Notes under the pieces: model-generated
What the model was told of the DNA's origin: nothing
Seen by the model: the letters and a program-made list of their open reading frames with translations, nothing else
Database searches by the model: none
DNA from: Thermoplasma sp. Kam2015
GTDB lineage: Archaea; Thermoplasmatota; Thermoplasmata; Thermoplasmatales; Thermoplasmataceae
NCBI RefSeq assembly: GCF_003205235.1
Contig: NZ_QJSM01000020.1
Span: forward strand, 1 to 64,000
Length of the DNA: 64,000 bases
Reading direction: 5' to 3'
Position numbers and translations under genes: made by a program
Shown here: positions 25,827-33,179 of the stretch, piece after piece
Position numbering within the stretch: position 1 is the stretch's first letter
How the letters are laid out: each line of letters starts with the position of its first letter

Positions 25827-27647
25827 ATGCTGTCTGTTGAGAAGGAAAAATATCCAAACATTAGGTTCGCCAGTGATTTTGAAATAAGCGAAAACGCTCC
25901 ATTTAAGACTGTTGATGAATTTGTGAGTGAAATGGGCCATCTTATAAATGAGGACATGCTCGTTCTGAGGGTTACCGAAAGCCTGTGCCCGGGCTGCGTT
26001 GATGAGGAGAAATTTGATCAGATGAGGATACCCGCCATAGTCTATGAGGAAGCCGGAGAGGTTAAGCTCATAAAGGAATGCCCAGAGCATGGTGTTACCG
26101 TTGAAAAATACTGGGAAGACTACGAGATGTTCGAGGAAGCAAGAAAGTGGCAGGATCCAGGCGTCAAGATACTTAACCCGAACGTGGCATATTACGCCTC
26201 CAAGATAGTATGCCCGACGCACTGCGGTCTCTGTGTGAAACACAAATCACACACAGGTCTGGGCAATATAGTGGTTACTAACAGGTGCGATCTTTCCTGC
26301 TGGTACTGCTTCTTCTATGCGAAGGAGAATGAACCCATATATGAGCCTACTCAGGATCAGATAAGGATGATGCTCCGCCGCATGAAGAATGAGAGGCCGG
26401 TTGGCGCAAACGCCGTCCAGATAACTGGCGGAGAACCAACGATGAGGGATGACATCATAGATATCGTGAGGATCGCAAGGGAGGAAGGCTACGACCACGT
26501 GCAGCTGAACACGAACAGCGTCAGAGCTGCATTTGATCCTGATTTCGTAAGGAGAGTCAGAGAGGCCGGATCAAATGTCATATACACAAGCTTCGATGGG
26601 CCTACACCCAGATCAAATCCAAAGAACTTCTGGGAGATACCGGCTGCCCTGGAGAATTACAAGAAGGCGCCGCTGGGTGTCGTCCTTGTTCCGACGGTCA
26701 TCGGCGGAGTCAACGACATGTATCTTGGAGATATAATAAGATTCGGACTCTCGAATATAGACGTCGTAAGAGCCGTAAACTTCCAGCCTGTGAGTCTCGT
26801 TGGAAGGATGCCTGACAGGGCAAGGGCGAAGCAGAGAATAACGATACCTGGTGCCATAAAGAAGATTGAGCAGCAGACGGACGGACTCATAGGCAGAGAG
26901 GACTTCTTCACCGTTCCTTCTACAGCATCTGTATCAAACTTTGTGGCTGCTCTCAAGGGAAGGCCGACATATAAGTTGTCGATCCACTATGCCTGCGGTA
27001 TGGGAACATACCTGTTCAAGGACGATGAGAAGGTCATACCGGTCACAAGATTCGTGGATGTCAAGGGAATGTTTGAGTACATACAGGAGCTGGCGGACGA
27101 GATCGGTGATTCAACTTTCAAGAGTCTGAGGAAGATGGAGAGCACGGCAAAGTTGCTCTACAACCTCAAGAAGTTCGTGGATTATGAGAAGGCACCCAAG
27201 GATTTCAAGCTGAAGGATATGGTCTACAACGCTTTCACGGAGGGTGATTACCATGGACTTAAGGCATTCCACTACAAGTCCATGTTCATAGGCTTCATGC
27301 ACTTCCAGGATCCATACACGTACGATGTGGATCGTGTGGAGAGATGCGATATACACTATGCCATGCCTGACGGAAGGGTCATACCGTTCTGCGCATTCAA
27401 CGTGATCCCTGAGCTTTACAGAGATTCAACGCAGAGGAAGTATTCGATACCGGCAAAGGTATACGAGGAGAAAACCGGAAGAAGCCTCAAGAAAGAGAAG
27501 TACTTCAGAGAGTACAGCCTTGAGGATAAGAAGAGGATAATAGCCTTCTACGAGAGGAGCATAGGAAGAAAGCTGACAGAGGAAGAGATCGGGCAGAAGC
27601 TTGAAGATCCAGTACCAGTGATATCTTCGCAGAACCCGGATATGTGA
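25827..27647 (+). CDS. tes: radical SAM protein, probable tetraether lipid synthase
   Basis: The 606-residue protein has the radical SAM cluster CDLSCWYC (Cys154, 158, 161) and the SAM-site ITGGEP. It also has the extra cysteines of the Tes family: CPGC (54-57) with CPEHG (85-89), CPTHCGLC (129-136), and a C-terminal MPDGRVIPFCAFNV. That layout matches the archaeal enzymes (MJ0619 family) shown to join the tips of two lipid chains and form glycerol dialkyl glycerol tetraethers. Thermoplasma membranes consist mainly of such lipids, so the function fits. It has a GGTGA ribosome site 10 bases before the ATG and a hairpin terminator after. Other radical SAM roles are not excluded by sequence alone. 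Confidence 0.82.
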   Translation: MLSVEKEKYPNIRFASDFEISENAPFKTVDEFVSEMGHLINEDMLVLRVTESLCPGCVDEEKFDQMRIPAIVYEEAGEVKLIKECPEHGVTVEKYWEDYEMFEEARKWQDPGVKILNPNVAYYASKIVCPTHCGLCVKHKSHTGLGNIVVTNRCDLSCWYCFFYAKENEPIYEPTQDQIRMMLRRMKNERPVGANAVQITGGEPTMRDDIIDIVRIAREEGYDHVQLNTNSVRAAFDPDFVRRVREAGSNVIYTSFDGPTPRSNPKNFWEIPAALENYKKAPLGVVLVPTVIGGVNDMYLGDIIRFGLSNIDVVRAVNFQPVSLVGRMPDRARAKQRITIPGAIKKIEQQTDGLIGREDFFTVPSTASVSNFVAALKGRPTYKLSIHYACGMGTYLFKDDEKVIPVTRFVDVKGMFEYIQELADEIGDSTFKSLRKMESTAKLLYNLKKFVDYEKAPKDFKLKDMVYNAFTEGDYHGLKAFHYKSMFIGFMHFQDPYTYDVDRVERCDIHYAMPDGRVIPFCAFNVIPELYRDSTQRKYSIPAKVYEEKTGRSLKKEKYFREYSLEDKKRIIAFYERSIGRKLTEEEIGQKLEDPVPVISSQNPDM

Positions 27648-27696
27648 TCGATCAGGTCTTTAGGATCTGATTGATGATTTTTTTCTCTTTTTACGT
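27647..27696 (+). terminator. terminator of the tetraether synthase gene
   Basis: A stem ATC-ATCAG (27647-27655, one-base bulge) pairs with CTGAT-GAT (27667-27675), and a T-rich run begins at 27678. Stem plus T-run is the form of an intrinsic stop; archaea mainly use the T-run. Confidence 0.6.
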
Positions 27697-27839
27697 CATC
27701 TTTCAGTATTCTCTTTTGGCATTATGTTCAATTCTATTAATTGTATGAATATCTTTACTCACTCGCCTTAAATAGATGTCAATTAAAAGTTAAGGATGTC
27801 CATTCATATCTCATCTATACATGATACGTCGGTGATGAA

Positions 27840-29279
27840 TTGAGTGAAGAGACATCCCTTAAGGGCAAGGAGCTTGGGCTCTGGACACTTGTGGCGCTCT
27901 CCATGGGCTCCATATATCCACTGGCGTTTGCGGTTTCAAACGGTGCTGGTGCCGTTGTATATGCGGGGTTTGCTGCACCGGTTGTTCCGATATTTGCTGC
28001 ACTTGCAATACTGTTGGTATCCGTTCCAGCGCTCATGTTTTCCAGGCACGTGAGCTTTGCCGGTGGCTATTACGGTTTCGCCGAGAAGGGATTTGGACCA
28101 GCAACTGGTAAATACGTTGCGCTCGTGAACTTATTCTATTACATACTTATGGACGTCGTTTCTGTAGTTGCAGTATCGTACATACTCTCGACAGCTCTAT
28201 CAGAGCTTTATGGATATACTTTGCCGCTGGCAATATACATACTGGTGGCACTCATATCAACATTTCTTATGTTTCTTTTCACGGTTCTGGACATCAAGAT
28301 ATCTGGAATGTCTGTACTAGTGATAGTGGCAGTTCAGATAATCATAGTCCTGATATTTTCTCTGATCACAATAGCCCGCACACCGTATAATAGTATACAG
28401 GCCTTCAATATAGCAAAGGCGCCTGCCGGCATAACAGGCGTGATGTTCGCCTCCGTCACAGCAGGATTCCTGTTTTTCACTGGTTATGGGGCGCCATTCT
28501 ATTTTGCCGAAGAGACAAAGACAAGCGAAAGGACGGTCTGGAGATCCATAATACTCTCAATAGTGATTTTAACCGTAGTCAGCGTGATCGTTACATACGC
28601 TGAGGTGGCAGCGGTCGGTTTGTCTAATGCGTCCTCTCTTTCTACGGACTGGAATCCAGCGGTCGTGGCATTCGGAGAATATGTAGGAAGCATAGGAACG
28701 CTTGCATTCATCATAATTGCGCTTATAGGACAGATGTGGGCCGGCATCGTCGGTGGAATGAGCGGAGCAAGGCTGATATACGCGATGGCACGTGATAGAT
28801 TCCTCTTCCCAAAGAGTTTCTCAAGAACGCATAGAAAATATCATACGCCGGTATATGGGGCGCTGTTCGAGCTCACGGTTACGGCGCTGCTCACCATACT
28901 GAGCCCGATCGTGCTGGTAAGGATCTATGGTTATTCTCAGGGCATCTTCTATTCGCTCTTCCTGTTCGGGGCGCTCACCACGTTCATGTGGATCCTTCAG
29001 CATCTGATAGCAGACGCATCTTCAGTGCCATTCTTCAGGAAACTGCATGGAAAACTGACAGCAAGAGTCGCTGCTTACACGCTCATACCTACCGTCGCAG
29101 CGGCTGCACTGTTCATCTATGCAGATATAACGTCATACGTAGGAATTGGTGAACCGTATCTGGCAGGGCTCTATGTCATCTTTGCGCTGCTCATCGCGTC
29201 ATTGATTTACATAATCTACATGCATATGACGCATCGTCTTGAGAGCATGGTATCGAGCAAAGAGGAGGTGATCGAATGA
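27840..29279 (+). CDS. APC-superfamily permease
   Basis: The 479-residue protein has about 12 hydrophobic segments, a typical APC start (SEETSLKGKELGLWTLVALSMGSIYPLAFAVSNGAGAVVYAGFAAPV) and the loop FYFAEETKTSERTVWRS. It starts with TTG at 27840, with GGTGATGAA directly upstream as ribosome site. It opens a four-gene operon: its stop overlaps the next gene by 4 bases. The operon's other genes (SDR, SelA-like enzyme, aldose epimerase) suggest it may carry an amino sugar or sugar acid rather than a normal amino acid; this is inference. Confidence 0.87.
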   Translation: MSEETSLKGKELGLWTLVALSMGSIYPLAFAVSNGAGAVVYAGFAAPVVPIFAALAILLVSVPALMFSRHVSFAGGYYGFAEKGFGPATGKYVALVNLFYYILMDVVSVVAVSYILSTALSELYGYTLPLAIYILVALISTFLMFLFTVLDIKISGMSVLVIVAVQIIIVLIFSLITIARTPYNSIQAFNIAKAPAGITGVMFASVTAGFLFFTGYGAPFYFAEETKTSERTVWRSIILSIVILTVVSVIVTYAEVAAVGLSNASSLSTDWNPAVVAFGEYVGSIGTLAFIIIALIGQMWAGIVGGMSGARLIYAMARDRFLFPKSFSRTHRKYHTPVYGALFELTVTALLTILSPIVLVRIYGYSQGIFYSLFLFGALTTFMWILQHLIADASSVPFFRKLHGKLTARVAAYTLIPTVAAAALFIYADITSYVGIGEPYLAGLYVIFALLIASLIYIIYMHMTHRLESMVSSKEEVIE

Positions 29280-30064
29280 GCGTTAGTGCGAGGCGAAAGG
29301 ATTTCAGTTTTGATTTTACAGGCCGGATAGCGGTCGTTTCTGGAGCGTTTCAGGGAATAGGGCGATCTGTGGCCGATGCGCTGGTCAGATCGGGTGCCGA
29401 GGTCTTCGGTATCGATCCAAAATTTTCAGAGTCCACCGAGGTGGTGAAGAAATTCCATGGGATACGGGGGAGTGTTGAATCGTCGGAAGATGTAGAACAT
29501 CTTAAAGATTATTTTATGGATAGATGCGATCATGTGGACTTCCTGATTAACAATGCGGGCATCTATTTCTACAAGAGTATAGAGGATTCAACGGATTCTG
29601 ATTTTGAAAGGATAATTAGCATAAATCTCAGAGGATACTTCTTCATGATCAAGAGTATTCTGCCACTTCTTAAAAGATCAGATTCTCCATCGATAGTCAA
29701 TATGGCATCGGTATCGGGACAGCGCCCAGAAGCCGGACATCCGCTCTATTCCATGACAAAGGGCGGCATTCTCGCACTCACCAGGGCTCTGTCAGCCGAT
29801 CTTGGCCGTCTAGGTATAAGGGTTAACAGCGTGAGTCCGGGAAACATTAAAACACCGATGAACGATGCAGATATAGAGGAACAGGCTAGGATCAGAGGGA
29901 TGAAACCAGAGGAAGTCGAGAGGGAATACGCAAGGGAAAGTGTTCTCGGACGACGTGGAGAAGCTGAAGAGGTTGCATCCGTTGTTCTCTTTCTCCTATC
30001 AAGCGCAGCCAGCTATATCAACGGAGCTGATATAATAGTGGATGGAGGCCTGCTTCTAGTATGA
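29276..30064 (+). CDS. short-chain dehydrogenase/reductase
   Basis: The 262-residue protein has the coenzyme loop VVSGAFQGIGRSVAD, NNAG (about residue 97), Ser in NMASVSG, and the YxxxK pair Tyr158/Lys162 (PLYSMTKGG), then SPGNIKTPM. It should oxidise or reduce a carbonyl or alcohol with NAD(P). ATGA overlaps join it to the permease and to the SelA-like gene. Together they look like a catabolic path for a polyhydroxylated acid. Substrate unknown. Confidence 0.9.
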   Translation: MSVSARRKDFSFDFTGRIAVVSGAFQGIGRSVADALVRSGAEVFGIDPKFSESTEVVKKFHGIRGSVESSEDVEHLKDYFMDRCDHVDFLINNAGIYFYKSIEDSTDSDFERIISINLRGYFFMIKSILPLLKRSDSPSIVNMASVSGQRPEAGHPLYSMTKGGILALTRALSADLGRLGIRVNSVSPGNIKTPMNDADIEEQARIRGMKPEEVEREYARESVLGRRGEAEEVASVVLFLLSSAASYINGADIIVDGGLLLV

Positions 30065-31260
30065 ATGATCAGGAAGAACCCATACTGGCAGATTTTCTCA
30101 AATTGGTACGATCGATGAGGGTCATAAACGGCATCGGCACTATGACATTTCTAGGAGGAAACAGGGTATCGGATGAAGTCATTGAATCGATGAAGTATGT
30201 TAACGACATTTTTCTGAACATGCAGGATCTATCAAGGACGGCTGGGGAGTATATTGCCAGGAGGATTGGCGTCGATGCAGCCTGCATAACGGCAGGGGCT
30301 GCCTCTGGCACCGTTCTTGGCATAGCCGCATTGATATACCTCAGAGGGGGTGGAAAATACACCAGGGACATACTGGAACAGGGCAGAAAAATGCTGATTG
30401 CGGTTCAGAAGCCCCATCGTACAGAGTTCAGGGATCTGATATACATTGCCGGACCGGAGCTGAGGGAGTTCGGAGATACGGATATTGTAACGGAGGAATC
30501 CATGAGGAAGGTTATTGAGGATAACCCTGGAAGGATACTGGCGATAATGCACTATGCCTTTGAGCCTATGCCAGGTACGCTGCCTCTGGAATCAGTCCTG
30601 AGAATAGCCCACTCATACGGGATTCCTGTGATCGTGGATGCGGCAGCCGAACTGCCACCGAAGGAGAGTTTAACGCGATATTACAAAATGGGATCGGATA
30701 TTGTTCTCTTCAGCGGTGGGAAGATGCTGGGGGGTCTCAGCAACTCTGGCCTGATGATAGGTAGGAAGGAAATAATCGATGCTGTGCACGAGATTGGGCC
30801 GCTGAACGAGGAGAATACAGATGAGGGAACCAGGATATTCATCGGCCGGCCCATGAAAGTCAGCAAGGAAACGATCGTTTCTACGGTGGCTGCGATAGAG
30901 AACTTTCTCAGGATCGATGAAGATGCATGGCTCTCAAGGATCATAAAGATGGCGGATACCATTGCGGAGATGATATCCGGGATTGATCCTGATATATCTG
31001 CCAGGGTCGTTATGCCACAGTGGAACCATCCCAGGCCTGTTAACATACCAAGAGTACAGGTTAGTTTTCCTCAGGGAATAGTGGCGAAGGAGGTTTCTTT
31101 CAGGTTAAGGAAGTTCAGAATACCCATATACACCTACTGTATGGAGGACAAGCTGTACATCAATCCGCAGTGCCTTGAAGATGACGATATACCATTGATC
31201 ATAGAAGGCCTATCACACGCTCTGCACTCTGAAAAGGAGGAGACTGGATGGAGGAACTGA
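30061..31260 (+). CDS. SelA-like PLP-dependent enzyme
   Basis: The 399-residue protein belongs to the fold-type I PLP family near SelA (selenocysteine synthase) and D-glucosaminate-6-phosphate ammonia-lyase. The PLP lysine is in FSGGKMLGGLSNSG (Lys221), and the aspartate in PVIVDAAAELPP. A GRPMKVSKETI segment is typical of the group, where it reads GRxxKVxKE. No selenocysteine system is expected in Thermoplasma, so the ammonia-lyase (DgaE-like) branch is more likely. Operon partners support sugar-acid metabolism. The ribosome site overlaps the SDR 3' end. The next gene overlaps by 13 bases. Confidence 0.8.
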   Translation: MNDQEEPILADFLKLVRSMRVINGIGTMTFLGGNRVSDEVIESMKYVNDIFLNMQDLSRTAGEYIARRIGVDAACITAGAASGTVLGIAALIYLRGGGKYTRDILEQGRKMLIAVQKPHRTEFRDLIYIAGPELREFGDTDIVTEESMRKVIEDNPGRILAIMHYAFEPMPGTLPLESVLRIAHSYGIPVIVDAAAELPPKESLTRYYKMGSDIVLFSGGKMLGGLSNSGLMIGRKEIIDAVHEIGPLNEENTDEGTRIFIGRPMKVSKETIVSTVAAIENFLRIDEDAWLSRIIKMADTIAEMISGIDPDISARVVMPQWNHPRPVNIPRVQVSFPQGIVAKEVSFRLRKFRIPIYTYCMEDKLYINPQCLEDDDIPLIIEGLSHALHSEKEETGWRN

Positions 31261-32075
31261 GATCCGGCCAGTCTTCCTGCCGTGTATCGAGAAGGGGTGC
31301 ATTCGTCTCCTCCCTCACCCTGCAAGGAATGCAAATTCTGAAACCCGCATCTGATGGATATGTTACGCATGGAGGAATGTCAATACTAGTACCATATGCT
31401 GACATAGTGAAAGGCGCATCCTACGTGTGGGACGGTCAACGATACTTTCTTCCAAGGAACGCGGCCTATGAGAACAATCATGTAGACAGCATACATGGGC
31501 TAGTGAAATCTGCACCATTCTCTGTAGTTTACAATGATGAGGATTCAATTCATCTGAAGTATTCTCTGTTCCACAGCGGATACCCCTCGACTCTGGATGT
31601 TCATGTCCATTATTCGCTTTCACGTGAAGCTTTGAACACCATGATATCGATCGAAAACACTGGCAGAAGAAGCGCTCCTCTTCTTTGCGGTTCGCATCCA
31701 TACTTTCTTTACGAGGATTTCTGGATCATGTACTTCAATGACCAAGTTAGATCTGTATTCGCTGACAGGAGTGATTCAGATGCGCATAGCAGGAATATCA
31801 GTTTTATTCCAAAGAAGACCGACGGTTATTATGACGATGCCTTCATGGGAGGCGGCGAGATCGAACTTGTCACCAGAGATAGGTTAATTCAAATAAGGAG
31901 AAGATCGATGCGGTTCTTTGAGGTGTACGACGGAGTTTATGCAGATGGTGTCTCAGTAGCGGTTGAGCCGATGACGGGATCACCGGATGCTTTCAACAAT
32001 GGTATCGGTCTGATCAGATTGAAACCAGGTGAAACGTTCATCTGCGGTTTTGACATCGAGGCTAGGGGGATCTAA
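31248..32075 (+). CDS. aldose 1-epimerase family protein
   Basis: The 275-residue protein matches galactose mutarotase-like (GalM/YihR) proteins: SIHGLVKSAPF holds the catalytic His/Arg region, GSHPYFLY the second His, and VAVEPMTGSPDAFNNG the acid (Glu) with the family's EPxTxxPDAFN. It interconverts sugar anomers. It is the last gene of the operon starting at 27840 and overlaps the SelA-like gene by 13 bases. Its presence argues that an aldose is made or used in the pathway. A symmetric ATCCCAT / ATGGGAT hairpin follows (32148-32169). Confidence 0.85.
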   Translation: MEELRSGQSSCRVSRRGAFVSSLTLQGMQILKPASDGYVTHGGMSILVPYADIVKGASYVWDGQRYFLPRNAAYENNHVDSIHGLVKSAPFSVVYNDEDSIHLKYSLFHSGYPSTLDVHVHYSLSREALNTMISIENTGRRSAPLLCGSHPYFLYEDFWIMYFNDQVRSVFADRSDSDAHSRNISFIPKKTDGYYDDAFMGGGEIELVTRDRLIQIRRRSMRFFEVYDGVYADGVSVAVEPMTGSPDAFNNGIGLIRLKPGETFICGFDIEARGI

Positions 32076-32384
32076 AGCTTATATCGAAATATGTCGAAAT
32101 TGAGATATGGGGCTTATTGAAAGGTTATGGGCTGGGAAAGCTGTAAAATCCCATAGTCAGCGATGGGATGCAAGAACTTCCTCAATGATAAAGTTCAACA
32201 AAAAGTTTGCAGGATCGATAAAAATAGACCTTGTGTTGTACTAATGCACGTGTGTGAAGACGCTCATGAAGGTATATTAGAACGTCGTGTTTCAGCTATA
32301 CGCTTTTGGAAGATGAATATCCAAATCTTTAGTCTGGGAGAACCTCACATTTTTGATAACAGTCCATTAGTGTTATGCTGAGAA
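32076..32384. other. gene-poor spacer with hairpin and two short frames
   Basis: The spacer contains a perfect inverted repeat ATCCCAT / ATGGGAT with an 8-base loop (32148-32169). Two short open frames overlap: 32107-32244 (45 residues, starting MGLIERLWAGKA) and 32163-32381 (72 residues). I recognise neither. Their overlap in different frames and the lack of ribosome sites suggest a decayed gene or chance. The promoter of the next gene starts at about 32385. Confidence 0.35.
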
Positions 32385-32412
32385 TTTAAGTATATGATTA
32401 TGTTGATCATAT
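32385..32412. promoter_or_regulatory. promoter and autoregulatory-type repeat before the Bat-like gene
   Basis: A TATA-like TTTAAGTATATG begins at 32385. An inverted repeat ATATGAT (32392-32398), seven bases, ATCATAT (32406-32412) overlaps it and runs to the ATG at 32413. A protein bound here would cover the promoter. Confidence 0.45.
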
Positions 32413-33084
32413 ATGAGTTCGGTGTCAAGGGGATTGAAGGATATAGAATTAATTAAGGCTCGATTTATTTACTTGCATGACAATTGTACGTTCAACTTCA
32501 TCGATGAAGGGCTCAGCGTCAAGTTGCTGTGGAGCATGCCGTATAAGGGAGATAGGATGATTACCTATGAAAGCGTGTATCCTACTGAATCTCATATCAT
32601 GGCAAAGTCGATAATAAACAAGGTTCGTGGTAACCCAAAGACTCTCTCCGTATTCGACAGATCTCTGAAAGGTCGCACTTTAACGGTGGGTTATCTTGAA
32701 TGGACGGATAATTCTCCATTCTTCCTGAGCAACAGGATAGGAATGGTATCGTACGATGAATACACGATGGCGGACGGAGACGTCATAACAATTGTTACCG
32801 CTTCGGACAACTTCGATCTGATAAGGGATAATTTATCAAACTACGGAAAGATCATGAAGATTCAGATACAGAGCCTAGATCCCGCATCCATAAACGGGAA
32901 GCCCAGGTTGACAGCAATGCAGGAGAAGGTTCTTGGCAAGGCTCTGGAGATGGGGTTCTTTAACTATCCCAAGGATGTGCATCTTAAGGAGATAGCTGAG
33001 AAAATGGGAGTTTCAGTGGTATCTGTGGATCAATATCTGAGAGAGGCGCAGCGCAAGCTTGCAATGTCCTATCTGAACGGCTAG
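32413..33084 (+). CDS. Bat-type HTH transcriptional regulator
   Basis: The 223-residue protein ends with a bacterio-opsin-activator HTH domain (HTH_10): LTAMQEKVLGKALEMGFFNYPKDVHLKEIAEKMGVSVVSVDQYLREAQRKL, from about residue 167. The front part (1-160) is a mixed alpha/beta sensor domain like those in other archaeal Bat-type regulators. It likely responds to a small signal and controls its neighbours, for example the acylase at 33180, or itself through the repeat over its promoter. Target and ligand are unknown. Confidence 0.82.
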   Translation: MSSVSRGLKDIELIKARFIYLHDNCTFNFIDEGLSVKLLWSMPYKGDRMITYESVYPTESHIMAKSIINKVRGNPKTLSVFDRSLKGRTLTVGYLEWTDNSPFFLSNRIGMVSYDEYTMADGDVITIVTASDNFDLIRDNLSNYGKIMKIQIQSLDPASINGKPRLTAMQEKVLGKALEMGFFNYPKDVHLKEIAEKMGVSVVSVDQYLREAQRKLAMSYLNG

Positions 33085-33149
33085 TATGAATAATTCAAGG
33101 ATTCATAAGTGTTGTTATAATCTATTTTATCCTAACATTTTAACCAAAT

Positions 33150-33161
33150 TTTTATATCTTA
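33150..33161 (+). promoter_or_regulatory. TATA box of the acylase gene
   Basis: TTTTATATCTTA is centred about 25 bases before the ATG at 33180; leaderless layout. Confidence 0.5.
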
Positions 33162-33179
33162 ACTTTGTAATCAATAAAT

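Noticed and set aside
30061-31260. Selenocysteine synthesis (SelA)
   Set aside because: No other selenocysteine gene or tRNA is present and Thermoplasma is not known to use it; operon partners are sugar enzymes.
32163-32381. 72-residue gene
   Set aside because: No ribosome site, no family match, and overlaps another short frame; more likely decayed DNA or chance.
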